In this document: positions 52,239 through 62,100 of the stretch, piece by piece
Numbering within the stretch: position 1 is the stretch's first letter
Layout of the letters: each line of letters opens with the position of its first letter
Source of the DNA: Stentor coeruleus
Taxonomy: Eukaryota > Ciliophora > Heterotrichea > Heterotrichida > Stentoridae
Assembly: GCA_001970955.1 (NCBI GenBank)
Contig: MPUH01000351.1
Location: 1 to 62,906 of the forward strand
Direction of reading: 5' to 3'
DNA: 62,906 nucleotides
Notes under the pieces: model-generated
Told to the model about the DNA's origin: nothing
Seen by the model: only the letters and a program-made list of their open reading frames with translations
The model's database searches: none
Made by a program: the position numbers and the translations under genes

Positions 52239-53111
52239 ATGAATGAAAGTTATATTTCTAGTCCGCTTATGAGGTCTAAGATGCTACTACAAAGCACTCA
52301 GAAATCTCCTGAAGATCTAGCTTTTGAAGAACAACACGACTTATATCAAGAAGAAATCTCAAAAACTAGAACATTCCTCCAACAAAACAACTCCCAACAT
52401 GACATCCGACTTAAAGAAGTCCGAATATCATATGAAATGAAACTCCAGCAACTAAAAAAAAACTCTGAAGAAGAAGCTAAAGTCCTACAAGATCATTTAT
52501 GGGAACTAAAACATTCTTTAGACCAAGAAAAACAAATACATCTAACAAGAACCCATAGATTTGCTATAGAAAAACTGGAAGGACAAGAAAAAATCGAAGA
52601 TCTCCAGCTTTGTCTTAGAAGACTGCAAAAAGAGTTAAATGATGTAGAAACTCAACATGAAAAATTACATGGGGAAAGGGTTTCAAGGCTTAAAAAAGAA
52701 TATGAAGAAGCTAGTTATACGATAAGAACTGAGAAAAGGAGGGCTGAAGAAGTTATTGCTGAGGAAAGCTATGCAGTTAAAGACAAATTTGATAAAAGAG
52801 AAGCGAAAATTCAGGAACTTGAAAAAAACAGAGATGAGCAGTTGCAGAAACTTAGGGAATTAGAGGACTTTAACCAGGAAAAAATGCAAGAAATCGAGAA
52901 GAGCTTGAGAAATTCACAGAAAGCGATAGAAAATCATGAGGAAAAAATGAATACTGTATTGAGTAGCTCTGCTGATAGTAGGATTCAAGGACTGAATGAT
53001 AGTATAAAAGCTAAAGAACAGGCTATAGAAAAAGGTAAAGAACGTAATGAGAAGCTTTTGGATACTTTGGAAAAACTTGAGAAAATTTTATATGGGAAAA
53101 GCTATAAGTAA
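52239..53111 (+). CDS. Coiled-coil protein of unknown function
   Basis: 290 aa, not recognised. After a Ser/Met-rich N-terminus of about 25 residues, nearly the whole protein (30-285) is a highly charged heptad coiled coil (EDLAFEEQHDLYQEEISKTR, WELKHSLDQEKQIHLTRTHR, EEVIAEESYAVKDKFDKREA, EKGKERNEKLLDTLEKLEKI). Structural role likely, for example filament or basal-body linker. No TM segment. The 5' flank holds the relic at 51.9 kb. Confidence 0.82.
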   Translation: MNESYISSPLMRSKMLLQSTQKSPEDLAFEEQHDLYQEEISKTRTFLQQNNSQHDIRLKEVRISYEMKLQQLKKNSEEEAKVLQDHLWELKHSLDQEKQIHLTRTHRFAIEKLEGQEKIEDLQLCLRRLQKELNDVETQHEKLHGERVSRLKKEYEEASYTIRTEKRRAEEVIAEESYAVKDKFDKREAKIQELEKNRDEQLQKLRELEDFNQEKMQEIEKSLRNSQKAIENHEEKMNTVLSSSADSRIQGLNDSIKAKEQAIEKGKERNEKLLDTLEKLEKILYGKSYK

Positions 53112-53125
53112 TATACTTGCAACAG

Positions 53126-53305
53126 AATTGAGATTTTTTTTATATGTTTTAATAGTAATGAGATTGTAAAATTGAAGTAAAATGTTTAAGATTTTTATAT
53201 GATTTTTATGTTTAANAATTGAGATTTTTTTTATATGTTTTAATAGTAATGAGATTGTAAAATTGAAGTAAAATGCTTAAGATTTTTATATTTATATCAC
53301 ATCCA
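53126..53305. repeat. Assembly duplicate around N (53216), near-identical copies
   Basis: The copy starting at 53126 and the one starting at 53217 share AATTGAGATTTTTTTTATAT and following bases with a T/C difference (AATGTTTAAG against AATGCTTAAG). Possibly two alleles joined head to tail. Confidence 0.8.
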
Positions 53306-53529
53306 GCTTAAAAATCATTCACAAATCCTCTTTGGAAAAATCCTTTATTTATCATCATTTTTAAATATATTTAGCATAACTCATCAACCCATAACCTAAA
53401 AAAAAAAATNATTTATATCACATCCAACTTAAAAGTCATTCACAAATCCTCTTTGGAAAAATCCTTTATTTATCATCATTTTTAAATAAATTTAGCATAA
53501 CTCATCAACCCATAACCTAAAAAAAACTT
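53290..53529. repeat. Assembly duplicate around N (53410), near-identical copies
   Basis: 53290-53409 and 53411-53529 share ATTTATATCACATCCArCTT and the following 100 bases with a few substitutions (AGCTTAAAAAT against AACTTAAAAGT). An allelic origin is likely. Confidence 0.8.
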
Positions 53530-53619
53530 CTTAAAAAAAGCCAATATCCTCTTAACACCATAAATCCATCTTACCACAAAAATTTCTCAAAAGGCTATTA
53601 ATATTAATCATAATAATTC

Positions 53620-54660
53620 TTACTTGTTAAGCAAATTTGCAATCTCAGCTAAAGAGCTAAATTGCAGTGTCACAGGCTCAATAGAACTCCCATAGGTATT
53701 TCTATCAACAAAAACCTCTTTATGGGCAATTTCATCAGAGTTCCTTTTTATCAGCCTATTCATATACTCAATCTCAATTTTGCTAGTATGGATTTGCATC
53801 TCTGCAAGTTTCGACTCAAAATAGTTAATGCAATCTGAGTTTTCTAATATAAGCAAAGTTTCTTCATATCCATGAACAATATTCACTCCAGTCTTCTCAA
53901 CCAAATAAACAAAAATATTATACAAATCAGCGTTATATTTGATTTTAGCAGAACTTGCTAGAACCTGTATAGCGCTTTCGTTTTTATTATTGATTACAGT
54001 GAAATCAGCATTACATACCGAATGCAAAAACCTAATCATTGGGTAGTTTCCAGCCCTGCAAGCAATAATTGCACAGTTTTCCCCTGTACTTATATCAATA
54101 TAGTGTATATCTAAAGCACTTGGTGGTGTTGAATCTTCAAAATATTTATGGACAAAATTCAATATTAATATATGCCCATGCTGACATGCTGATTGTATAG
54201 GCGAAACTGTATAATTAAACTTTGAATTGTCCCGACTTCTAAAATCTAAAGTCACTGAAGAATTTACACTCAGTTTTTCAAAATCAAATTTCAGATAATA
54301 AGGCAAATAACACTTTAATAACTCTAGATAGTTATTTTTACATATTTCGGATATTGCACTTGTGTCATATTCGCACAAAATCTTTTCGACGATTTCAAAG
54401 TCGATTTTAAACTCTTCGTTGAGGAATATCATGACTTCGAATTTGTTTAAGTAAATACAATAAGCTGGCATGTTTAAGTATTTACCTTTTAAGCACTTGA
54501 ACCTAAAAGTATTGATATTATAGCACTTTAAAGGGCCTTTTGTAAAAGCTTTACAAACAAATTTCAGCCTTGACGTATTGTTCGACTGTATGCATACTTT
54601 AATTTCCTTAGCCATTATCTGCTTCTGCTGTTCTGTTACCACGCTTTGACAACAGCCCAT
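53620..54660 (-). CDS. Ankyrin-like protein with predicted N-myristoylation
   Basis: 346 aa. MGCCQS at the N-terminus predicts myristoylation and palmitoylation, so likely membrane-attached. Two or three ankyrin-like helical pairs are visible at about 160-240 (SPIQSACQHGHILILNFVHK, GENCAIIACRAGNYPMIRFL, NKNESAIQVLASSA). The remainder is not recognised. The start codon is supported by the acylation motif. Tail-to-head with the 317-aa gene, 31 bp apart. Confidence 0.78.
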   Translation of the reverse strand: MGCCQSVVTEQQKQIMAKEIKVCIQSNNTSRLKFVCKAFTKGPLKCYNINTFRFKCLKGKYLNMPAYCIYLNKFEVMIFLNEEFKIDFEIVEKILCEYDTSAISEICKNNYLELLKCYLPYYLKFDFEKLSVNSSVTLDFRSRDNSKFNYTVSPIQSACQHGHILILNFVHKYFEDSTPPSALDIHYIDISTGENCAIIACRAGNYPMIRFLHSVCNADFTVINNKNESAIQVLASSAKIKYNADLYNIFVYLVEKTGVNIVHGYEETLLILENSDCINYFESKLAEMQIHTSKIEIEYMNRLIKRNSDEIAHKEVFVDRNTYGSSIEPVTLQFSSLAEIANLLNK

Positions 54661-54691
54661 AATTATATCATAATTTTTCTATACTTATTAT

Positions 54692-55645
54692 TTAAAGTAG
54701 CCTAGCTTTGACTTTCAAATCATAATTCTCAACAATAACCTCTTCATCTTTGCTTAAATCCAATAGTTCAGGTTTTAAATACTGACATCCAACTTTATCA
54801 ACAGCAGCAATTTCTAAAGGAAGTTTACTAACACCTACAATTTGTAAAGCATTTAAATCTTCTTCACTTAAAGGGATAAGTTCTTCACTATCAATTTTTT
54901 CTGATGAGGATTTCATATGAACAGGGGTTTTGATCGTGTTTTTAACTTGAATCCTCGTGTATAATCCTCCTTGTTCAGTTCCAACTGGTAAAAAAGTTTC
55001 AAATTTATCAGCATCAAAGCTTTCTCTAAGTCTCATATACCACATAAGTTGATTTTCTATACTATTTCCCCCAGATCTAAAGCTTCGATCAGGGGTAGTG
55101 CTTGAAGTATATGCACTTGAGGATCTGGTATAGAGTATATCTTTTGTTTTTTTCTTACTTTTGGATGCGAGTTTTGTTTCAAGGTTTTTCCAATATCGGA
55201 CTGTACGTTGGAAATTTTGTAAAACCATGTCCTGCCTGTTATCTGGGAATCTTTGTCTACCTGAAATACTTGAGAGTTTTTTGTATTCTGTTTGGGCTGA
55301 ATAATTCTTAAGGTCTGATAATTGCTCTAAGATTTCTTTAAAACGGATGCTTGGGTCGACTTCACCTGCTTTTTTCTTCTTCTTGGTACTGGTTCCTGAC
55401 TTTTTTGTTGGACTCTGACAATCTTTGACACCTGATTTGAATAATGAGGTTGGCCCAATCATGCTGTGGGATATAACTTCGCCTGTACTGTCGTATTTGG
55501 GACAGACAAATTTGTACTTTGAACGTAAAAAGTTCTTAACGTCTCCTTCTTTTTCGAGGATGTAGTCTGCGTCGAGGTCTTCTTCGATTATGTCGTCTTC
55601 TTTAGGTTTTCTTTTGACTCTTACGGAACGGTAGCTTGTTGACAT
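54692..55645 (-). CDS. Basic Ser/Lys-rich protein of unknown function
   Basis: 317 aa, not recognised. N-terminal RVKRKPKEDDIIEEDLDADY, then FVCPKYDSTGEVISHSMIG, a Lys-rich string TSTKKKKKAGEVDPS, a region with RYWKNLETKLASKSKKKTKD, and an acidic C-terminus. No TM segment; only weak coiled-coil character. The DSTGEVIS string resembles DSTGKLITS in the divergent neighbour at 56971-57759. An axonemal or cytoskeletal role is a guess. Confidence 0.7.
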   Translation of the reverse strand: MSTSYRSVRVKRKPKEDDIIEEDLDADYILEKEGDVKNFLRSKYKFVCPKYDSTGEVISHSMIGPTSLFKSGVKDCQSPTKKSGTSTKKKKKAGEVDPSIRFKEILEQLSDLKNYSAQTEYKKLSSISGRQRFPDNRQDMVLQNFQRTVRYWKNLETKLASKSKKKTKDILYTRSSSAYTSSTTPDRSFRSGGNSIENQLMWYMRLRESFDADKFETFLPVGTEQGGLYTRIQVKNTIKTPVHMKSSSEKIDSEELIPLSEEDLNALQIVGVSKLPLEIAAVDKVGCQYLKPELLDLSKDEEVIVENYDLKVKARLL

Positions 55646-56970
55646 TATGAAAGTGATTATTTAATTTTATTGCAGTTGGTAAAAATGAGAGGATTAATTT
55701 GAGGAAAGGATTTCTGATGGTATTGAGATAGATGCTTTTATGTAAGGTTTTTTGAATAGAGAGTCTTTATTGTAGGTTTTATGTTGTTTTTTTTAGTGTG
55801 AAATATATAGTTTTTTATGGTTAGGATAAGATTAGATATGGATTAGATGTAAGAATTTTGAAGAAAAGACTGTGGCGAATATTCTTTAGAAATGATTTAT
55901 TGATAAACTGCTTTGAGGATATAAAATACTTATACATCGACTTTACTCTAAAATTAATATGCAATCCTAATCGAGATGGTCGAAAGCAATCCATATCAAT
56001 TTTCTTATTAGCAAACTTTATTGAATTATATAATTCATATTTCAGATTAAAAGCACAAAATTTTTCATCGAAAAAAACCTTTCAGTCAATAATTCTTTGT
56101 AAGAAAGAAATTATAAATACTGGGATTATTGGCATAAAGAAGAGAAGTCTACATCTGTTTTTGAAGATATTCCTGAATTAACTATTAGATTCACGAGCTT
56201 TTCAGCATCTCCTGGAAATTTTGCCTCAGTAGCCATAATAAAACATAAAATATTATTATTTATATAAATAAAAATTGTGTTCTTTGGATAAGATTTGCTA
56301 ATTGCTTAAGGTGCGATTTTTTTATAGTATTTTTGAAGTTTTTAGTCTTTTTTTACTAAATGATCCTTGCACATGAATACAAAGGCTTTAATCTTCTTTT
56401 TCAAAACAAGCCATTGTAGTATAACTTCGAAAATTTCAAAATTTGATATCTGAGTTTTCATCAATTTTAGCTTTAGAAATCAGGCCTTTTGAAAACTCAC
56501 AGCCAATTTATTATAAGGCCAATCAGGTTCATGTTTAAATAATCAAGATATATCGATAGAATGAAAAAATGATAGAATATAATTATATTCAGTTTATAAA
56601 AACATCAGTTGATATGCAAGTTTGTCCTTTCAATATAAAATAATTTCTTTGCTAAATATCTTCCTAATTAAATAGTTTAAAAGTTTCAAATATTTTATAT
56701 CAAAAATCTTACTTTATCAAACTAATAACCCAAATTTCCTAATAAACTTTCATTCACTAAGCCAATGTTCTGATAAAAAAATCAATAAACCTCATCTTTA
56801 AAAATAAAATCGCCAATTTAAAACCCATAATCCTATCAAGCCAAATTCCTATATAATTTTAAAATCCACTTTAAATCCTCAGAAATCTTTCCACACCTTC
56901 TTCTTATATCCCAAAACAACTCTAAGTCCCATATCTTTTTTCAAATGATACATAAAATATATAATAAAAT
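55646..56970. other. 1.3-kb divergent intergenic region with a weak ORF
   Basis: 55650-55860 is C-poor and G-rich; 56690-56960 is G-poor, fitting promoters on both sides. A 107-codon ORF at 55858-56181 starts only at TTG and has no internal Met. Another frame at about 56130-56265 reads EEKSTSVFEDIPELTIRFTS. Together they might be a decayed gene, otherwise chance. No RNA gene found. Confidence 0.45.
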
Positions 56971-57759
56971 ATGAGTATCTATCGAAGCTCTGGAACCAGC
57001 ACTCCAAGTCTGAGTTCAGTCAAAAATCTCTGCAAGCACCTAAAAGACGAATCTGAATCCTACAACTCTAAGTGTTTCTTACCATTTGTAAACGAACGTG
57101 ACAGTACAGGTAAACTTATAACATCAAAATCAAATCGTAGCTCAAGTATGTTAAATCTAGCTGATAGCAAAGTGATGAAAATGTCTCGTTTGCAAAAATC
57201 AGTCAACCCAAATGTAGCTTTTTTGACGTCAATTAAAAAAACTTCAGCCCGAGTTAGTAAGAAAAGTAACGATTTTACCCCTGTAGGTTTATATAATCCC
57301 CCTAGTATATATGAAGTTCATTCAAAAAAATCCCTTCCAATATCGAAGTCAGCGAGGTTTCTAGATGCAAAAAACCAAAAAAAAACTTGTTCTATTGATA
57401 TGATTGACATGAACGAGCTCTACAAAAAAAACTCAAAGAAAATCCCTAGTGTGAGTATAGAAAAACAGCTGTTAAGACCGATGTTTCATAAAAAAAACGA
57501 TATAAGCGAGAAACTTATGATCCCAAGAGTCGATTTGCCTGACTATTTGAAAAAACTTAAAGGATTATACCATATTGGGGAATTAGGTAAGACAGATATT
57601 TTTCCTTTGCAGAAAGATGCTGATGAGATGAGTAACACGATCCTTAAAAAAATGACGAAGCATATGTTTTATCTTAGGAACATAACAAGTTATTATAAAG
57701 AGTTTGGGTTGAATCCCAAATGGAGCATAAGTCTCACGGCTCGGGATAGAATTAATTGA
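56971..57759 (+). CDS. Basic low-complexity protein of unknown function
   Basis: 262 aa, not recognised. Ser/Lys-rich N-terminal half (SIYRSSGTSTPSLSSVKN, ERDSTGKLITSKSN), then DFTPVGLYNPPSIYEVHSKK, whose PVGxYxPP pattern hints at SHIPPO/STPGR-type repeats of microtubule-associated ciliary proteins (weak). The C-terminus is helical (KKMTKHMFYLRNITSYYKEF). Ends in TGA, which supports TGA as a stop in this genome. The 5' flank is G-poor. Confidence 0.72.
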   Translation: MSIYRSSGTSTPSLSSVKNLCKHLKDESESYNSKCFLPFVNERDSTGKLITSKSNRSSSMLNLADSKVMKMSRLQKSVNPNVAFLTSIKKTSARVSKKSNDFTPVGLYNPPSIYEVHSKKSLPISKSARFLDAKNQKKTCSIDMIDMNELYKKNSKKIPSVSIEKQLLRPMFHKKNDISEKLMIPRVDLPDYLKKLKGLYHIGELGKTDIFPLQKDADEMSNTILKKMTKHMFYLRNITSYYKEFGLNPKWSISLTARDRIN

Positions 57760-59170
57760 AGTTTTAATTGTTTTAAGTGTAAAGTCTTATAATTATTAGG
57801 GAAATATATTATTATAAAGGAAATATAGGAAAATTAGCTAAAAATTGTTGGAGGCTTTGAATGAAAAACCATATTTTTAATATACTCATAGGCTTAATAT
57901 GTATTTTTCTTAATAAAACTTTTAAGTTGTTGGGGATATTATTAAAAATCATGTTTTATATGGGAATACTGGAGTTTTTAACTTGAAATTTAGGTTTGAT
58001 GATTGAGTAGTGATAAGATTTAACATGGAAAATTTATGTGAAAAAAACTTTTAAGCTTAGGAAAGGAAAACAAAATTTCTTGTAAAGGAGGTGAATAATA
58101 ACGAAGCAGCGTTTTGTTTGTGAAAAAGTTCATAGTTTTTTCTTTTATAATAACTCTGTTTAGAAAAATATTTAGCCTCATAAGAAATATCTAAAACAAA
58201 ATTCTAATTTTTTTAAGTAAATTTCCTTTTGATTCTTATAAAAACCACATAAATCGTGGAGATAACGAAAATAATCAAGTAAATCATTTCGTTTTCGGTG
58301 TGGAAATATTAGTATGATAATTCAGAATTGAAAATATACATAAAAGAAAACTTGCACTTTTATATGATTTATACTAAATAAAGGGTTTTTTTTATGTTTA
58401 ATTCAACATTACTTCGATTTTATCTATGATTAAATCCCTAAGCTATATGTTTTATTACCTTTTCCCCATATTTGGAGAGCATAATGAAACCCAGTTTCGA
58501 TAATAAAGAAGCTTACTTTTGTTCTTGCCAATTTTTTACATTCCTATGGCAAAGTATAAGAAAATACTTTCTGATATGTGCAAGGCTTAAGTAAACTCTA
58601 GTGTGGCCTAATATTTTTTTAAATTTTCTAGAGTTTTACCTTAAACTGAGTACATAGAATTTCTTGTAAAAGTAAGCTTTTTTCATAAATTTTAAAGAAA
58701 TTGGGCTTTGGATGCCTACTTGGCTAATATAATTCCATTAATGGATTAAGAGAGAGTATAATTCCCCATCAAAAATCTTAACACGTAATTAGAAATCCTA
58801 TATTTTCCACGACAATCATATCTCATTCCATCAAAAAACTAATTCACTAATCTTCTACTCATCTAAGAATTCTCTTAATACTTTTTATGGAATTATATAA
58901 AAACTCTTCAGTATTTTGATTATCCAACACAACTCTTTATAAACTCTAAACTTTACCTCAAGTTCAAGAAACAGCAAAATTATTTCCCTAATGTTTCAAT
59001 AATATTTAAAAACCCAAAGAAAAATTCCTAGAAATTAGCTTTAAAATCAAAAACTAAATCTTATTTTTAAGGTCAATTCTTGAGTAAAAACTTGTAAAAC
59101 GGATATGGTTTCCATACCATATTGCCAGATAAATCCGATTTGATCTCGATTGGCAAAACAATTATAATTA
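57760..59170. other. 1.4-kb intergenic region with skew switch
   Basis: 57760-58050 is C-poor and G-rich (3' flank of the 262-aa gene). 58740-59090 is A/C-rich and G-poor (5' flank of the kelch gene). Switch near 58730. No ORF or RNA gene is seen. Confidence 0.5.
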
Positions 59171-62100
59171 ATGGTTGAAGCTTCGACTAGCAGCCTAGGC
59201 ATAATCCCACGAAAGATTTGCTTAGATGGTATAGATTTCTATTATTTCAATCGAGATAAACAAACAATAGTCCACGTGACTAATAGTTCCGTCGCTTCCA
59301 CCGAATTGCATCAAAAGCTTCTTGTGCATAGAGAAAGTCCTCTGTGTTTCTTAACTCCAACAAAGATTGTACTTGGGCTAGGTCCTAACGAAGCCACAGA
59401 ACTTGCAATTTTGGACCTCCAAACCCAAGATTTCAAGCACTTAAGTACTTTTCCGCTTCCCTGTTCAGGTGGCCAAATGCATTATTTCATGAATAAAATC
59501 TACTATGTAGGAGCTTTATATGAAAATGAGTCTCGTATAATGGTCTACTCAATAGACAAAGATACATGGGAAATACCTACAGAAAAACCTCATATTGAAG
59601 AAATTAAACGAGAAGATGTCAAAGCTAAATCCAAAGGAAAAACTTCAGACAAGCAATCCAAAGGGAAAGCTGGTAAAAACGAATTCAAACTCAAATCTTT
59701 AATCAATGCTGGCTCCTGCTTATACAATGGGAAAATTTACTTCATAGGAGGACAAAGAGTTACAAGCAATGGGGATCTAAAAGCTAATCTTAAAATTTAT
59801 TCAATTTCACTTACTGATGAACTCAGACTTGCATACGAAGGACTTCGAATCCCTTTTGCTGTACTTAATCCTTGTGTTGGCTATCAAGAAGATGAGTTAT
59901 TAATCATGGCTGGCACAGATGAAAAAAATCAGCCTAATATGTACACTTGTAAAGTATCATTGGCTGATAAAATTGTTAGACCTTTGGATAATTCATTTGT
60001 TAAGTTTTATGAGAACTTTCCTGTTTATAACCGTACTGGGTTTAGTGTTTTTATATCAAATCCATCATGTGCTGTTCGTATGAAAGGGATGAACTATTGG
60101 ATTGTATTTATGATGGATCCAAATGTTTTTTACCCTTGTAAACTTTGTGAGCAAAAACTTAAGACTATAGATAAAAAAGCTGATGAGAGTGATAGTGATA
60201 GTGTTGAAGTAAAAAAAGAGGTTAAGATTATTGAAGAGAAAAAAAGTCCTAGGAGAAGCTCGAGCAGTAGTTCGAGCAGTGGAAAAGGAGATAAGAAGTT
60301 CCCGGATATAAAGAAAGAGAAGAAAATCTCTTCGTCGTCAAGTTCTTCTAGTGACAAGAAAAAAACCCCGGTTGTCCCACAGAGGCCTGTACCACATGTG
60401 GAACCACCAAAGAAGGAAGAACCTAAGAAAGAGCAGCCTAAGAAGAAATCATCATCTTCATCAAGTTCTTCAAGTAGTAAGAAAAAAACTACTCCAGTTG
60501 TCCCACCAAAGAAAAAATCATCATCATCAAGCTCTTCAAGTAGCAAAAAAAAGACACATCCAGTAGTTCCACCAAAGCCACATGTTGAACCACCTAAAAA
60601 GCCTGAACCTCCCGCACCAAAAAAACCTGAGGTACCTCAAAAAAGAAAATCATCTTCAAGTTCTTCAAGTAGTAAGAAAATAATACCAGTCATTCCTCCA
60701 AAACCAGTAGAGCCACCAAAGAAAGAAGAGCCAAAGAAAGAGGTTCCAAAGAAAAAATCATCTTCTTCAAGTTCTTCAAGCAGCAAGAAAAAGATAACAC
60801 CTGTAGTACCTAAAAAACCTGTAGAGCCTCCAAAAAAGAAATCATCATCATCAAGTTCTTCTAGTAGCAAGAAAAAAATAATACCAGTCATTCCTCCAAA
60901 ACCAGTAGAGCCACCAAAGAAAGAAGAACCAAAGAAAGAGGTTCCAAAGAAAAAATCATCATCTTCTAGTTCTTCAAGCAGTAAGAAAAAGATAACTCCT
61001 GTAGTACCTAAAAAACCTGTAGAACCACCAAAGAAAGAAGAACCAAAAAAAGAGGTTCCAAAGAAAAAATCATCATCTTCTAGTTCTTCAAGCAGTAAGA
61101 AAAAGATAACTCCTGTAGTACCTAAAAAACCTGTAGAACCACCAAAGAAAGAAGAACCCAAAAAAGAAGTTCCAAAGAAAAAATCATCATCTTCAAGTTC
61201 TTCAAGCAGTAAGAAAAAGACAACTCCTGTAGTACCTAAAAAACCTGTAGAGCCTCCAAAGAAAAAATCATCATCATCTAGTTCTTCAAGCAGTAAGAAA
61301 AAGATAACTCCTGTAGTACCTAAAAAACCTGTAGAACCACCAAAAAAAGAAGAACCTAAAAAAGAGATTCCAAAGAAAAAATCATCTTCATCAAGTTCTT
61401 CAAGCAGTGAGAAAAAGAAGACACCAGTTGTACCTCCAAAACCAGTAGAGCCACCAAAGAAAGAAGAGCCTAAAAAAGTGATACCAAAGAAATCATCATC
61501 TTCAAGTTCATCAAGTAGTAAGAAAAAAACAACTCCTGTAGTGCCAAAAAAGCCAGTTGAGCCTCCAAAGAAGAAATCATCATCTTCAAGTTCATCAAGC
61601 AGTAAGAAAAAAATAATCCCAGTCGTTCCTCCTAAACCAGTAGAACCACCAAAGAAAGAAGAGCCTAAAAAAGTGGTGCCAAAGAAATCATCATCTTCAA
61701 GTTCATCAAGTAGTAAGAAAAAAATAACCCCAGTCGTTCCTCCTAAACCAGTAGAACCACCAAAGAAAGAAGAGCCTAAAAAAGAGGTTCCAAAGAAGAA
61801 ATCATCCTCTTCAAGCTCATCAAGCAGTAAGAAAAAAACACCAGTAGTTCCTCAAAAACCTACTCCACCAGTTATACCTCCTAAAAAAGAAGAGCCAAAG
61901 AAAAAATCTTCATCTTCATCAAGCTCTTCAAGTAGTAAAAAGAAAACACCGATTGTTCCACCTAAACCCCATGTTGAACCACCTAAAAAACCTGAACCTC
62001 CTGCTCCTAAAAAACCTGAAGTACCACAAAAGAGAAAGTCTTCATCCTCAAGCTCATCTAGTGATAAAAAGAAAATCACTCCTGTAGTACCACCAAAACC

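Larger units (their letters stand above)
53112..53619. other. Intergenic region with two N-associated duplicates
   Basis: N at 53216 and N at 53410 each follow a duplicated flank, and the copies differ at a few positions, unlike those in coding regions. No ORF. Confidence 0.6.
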
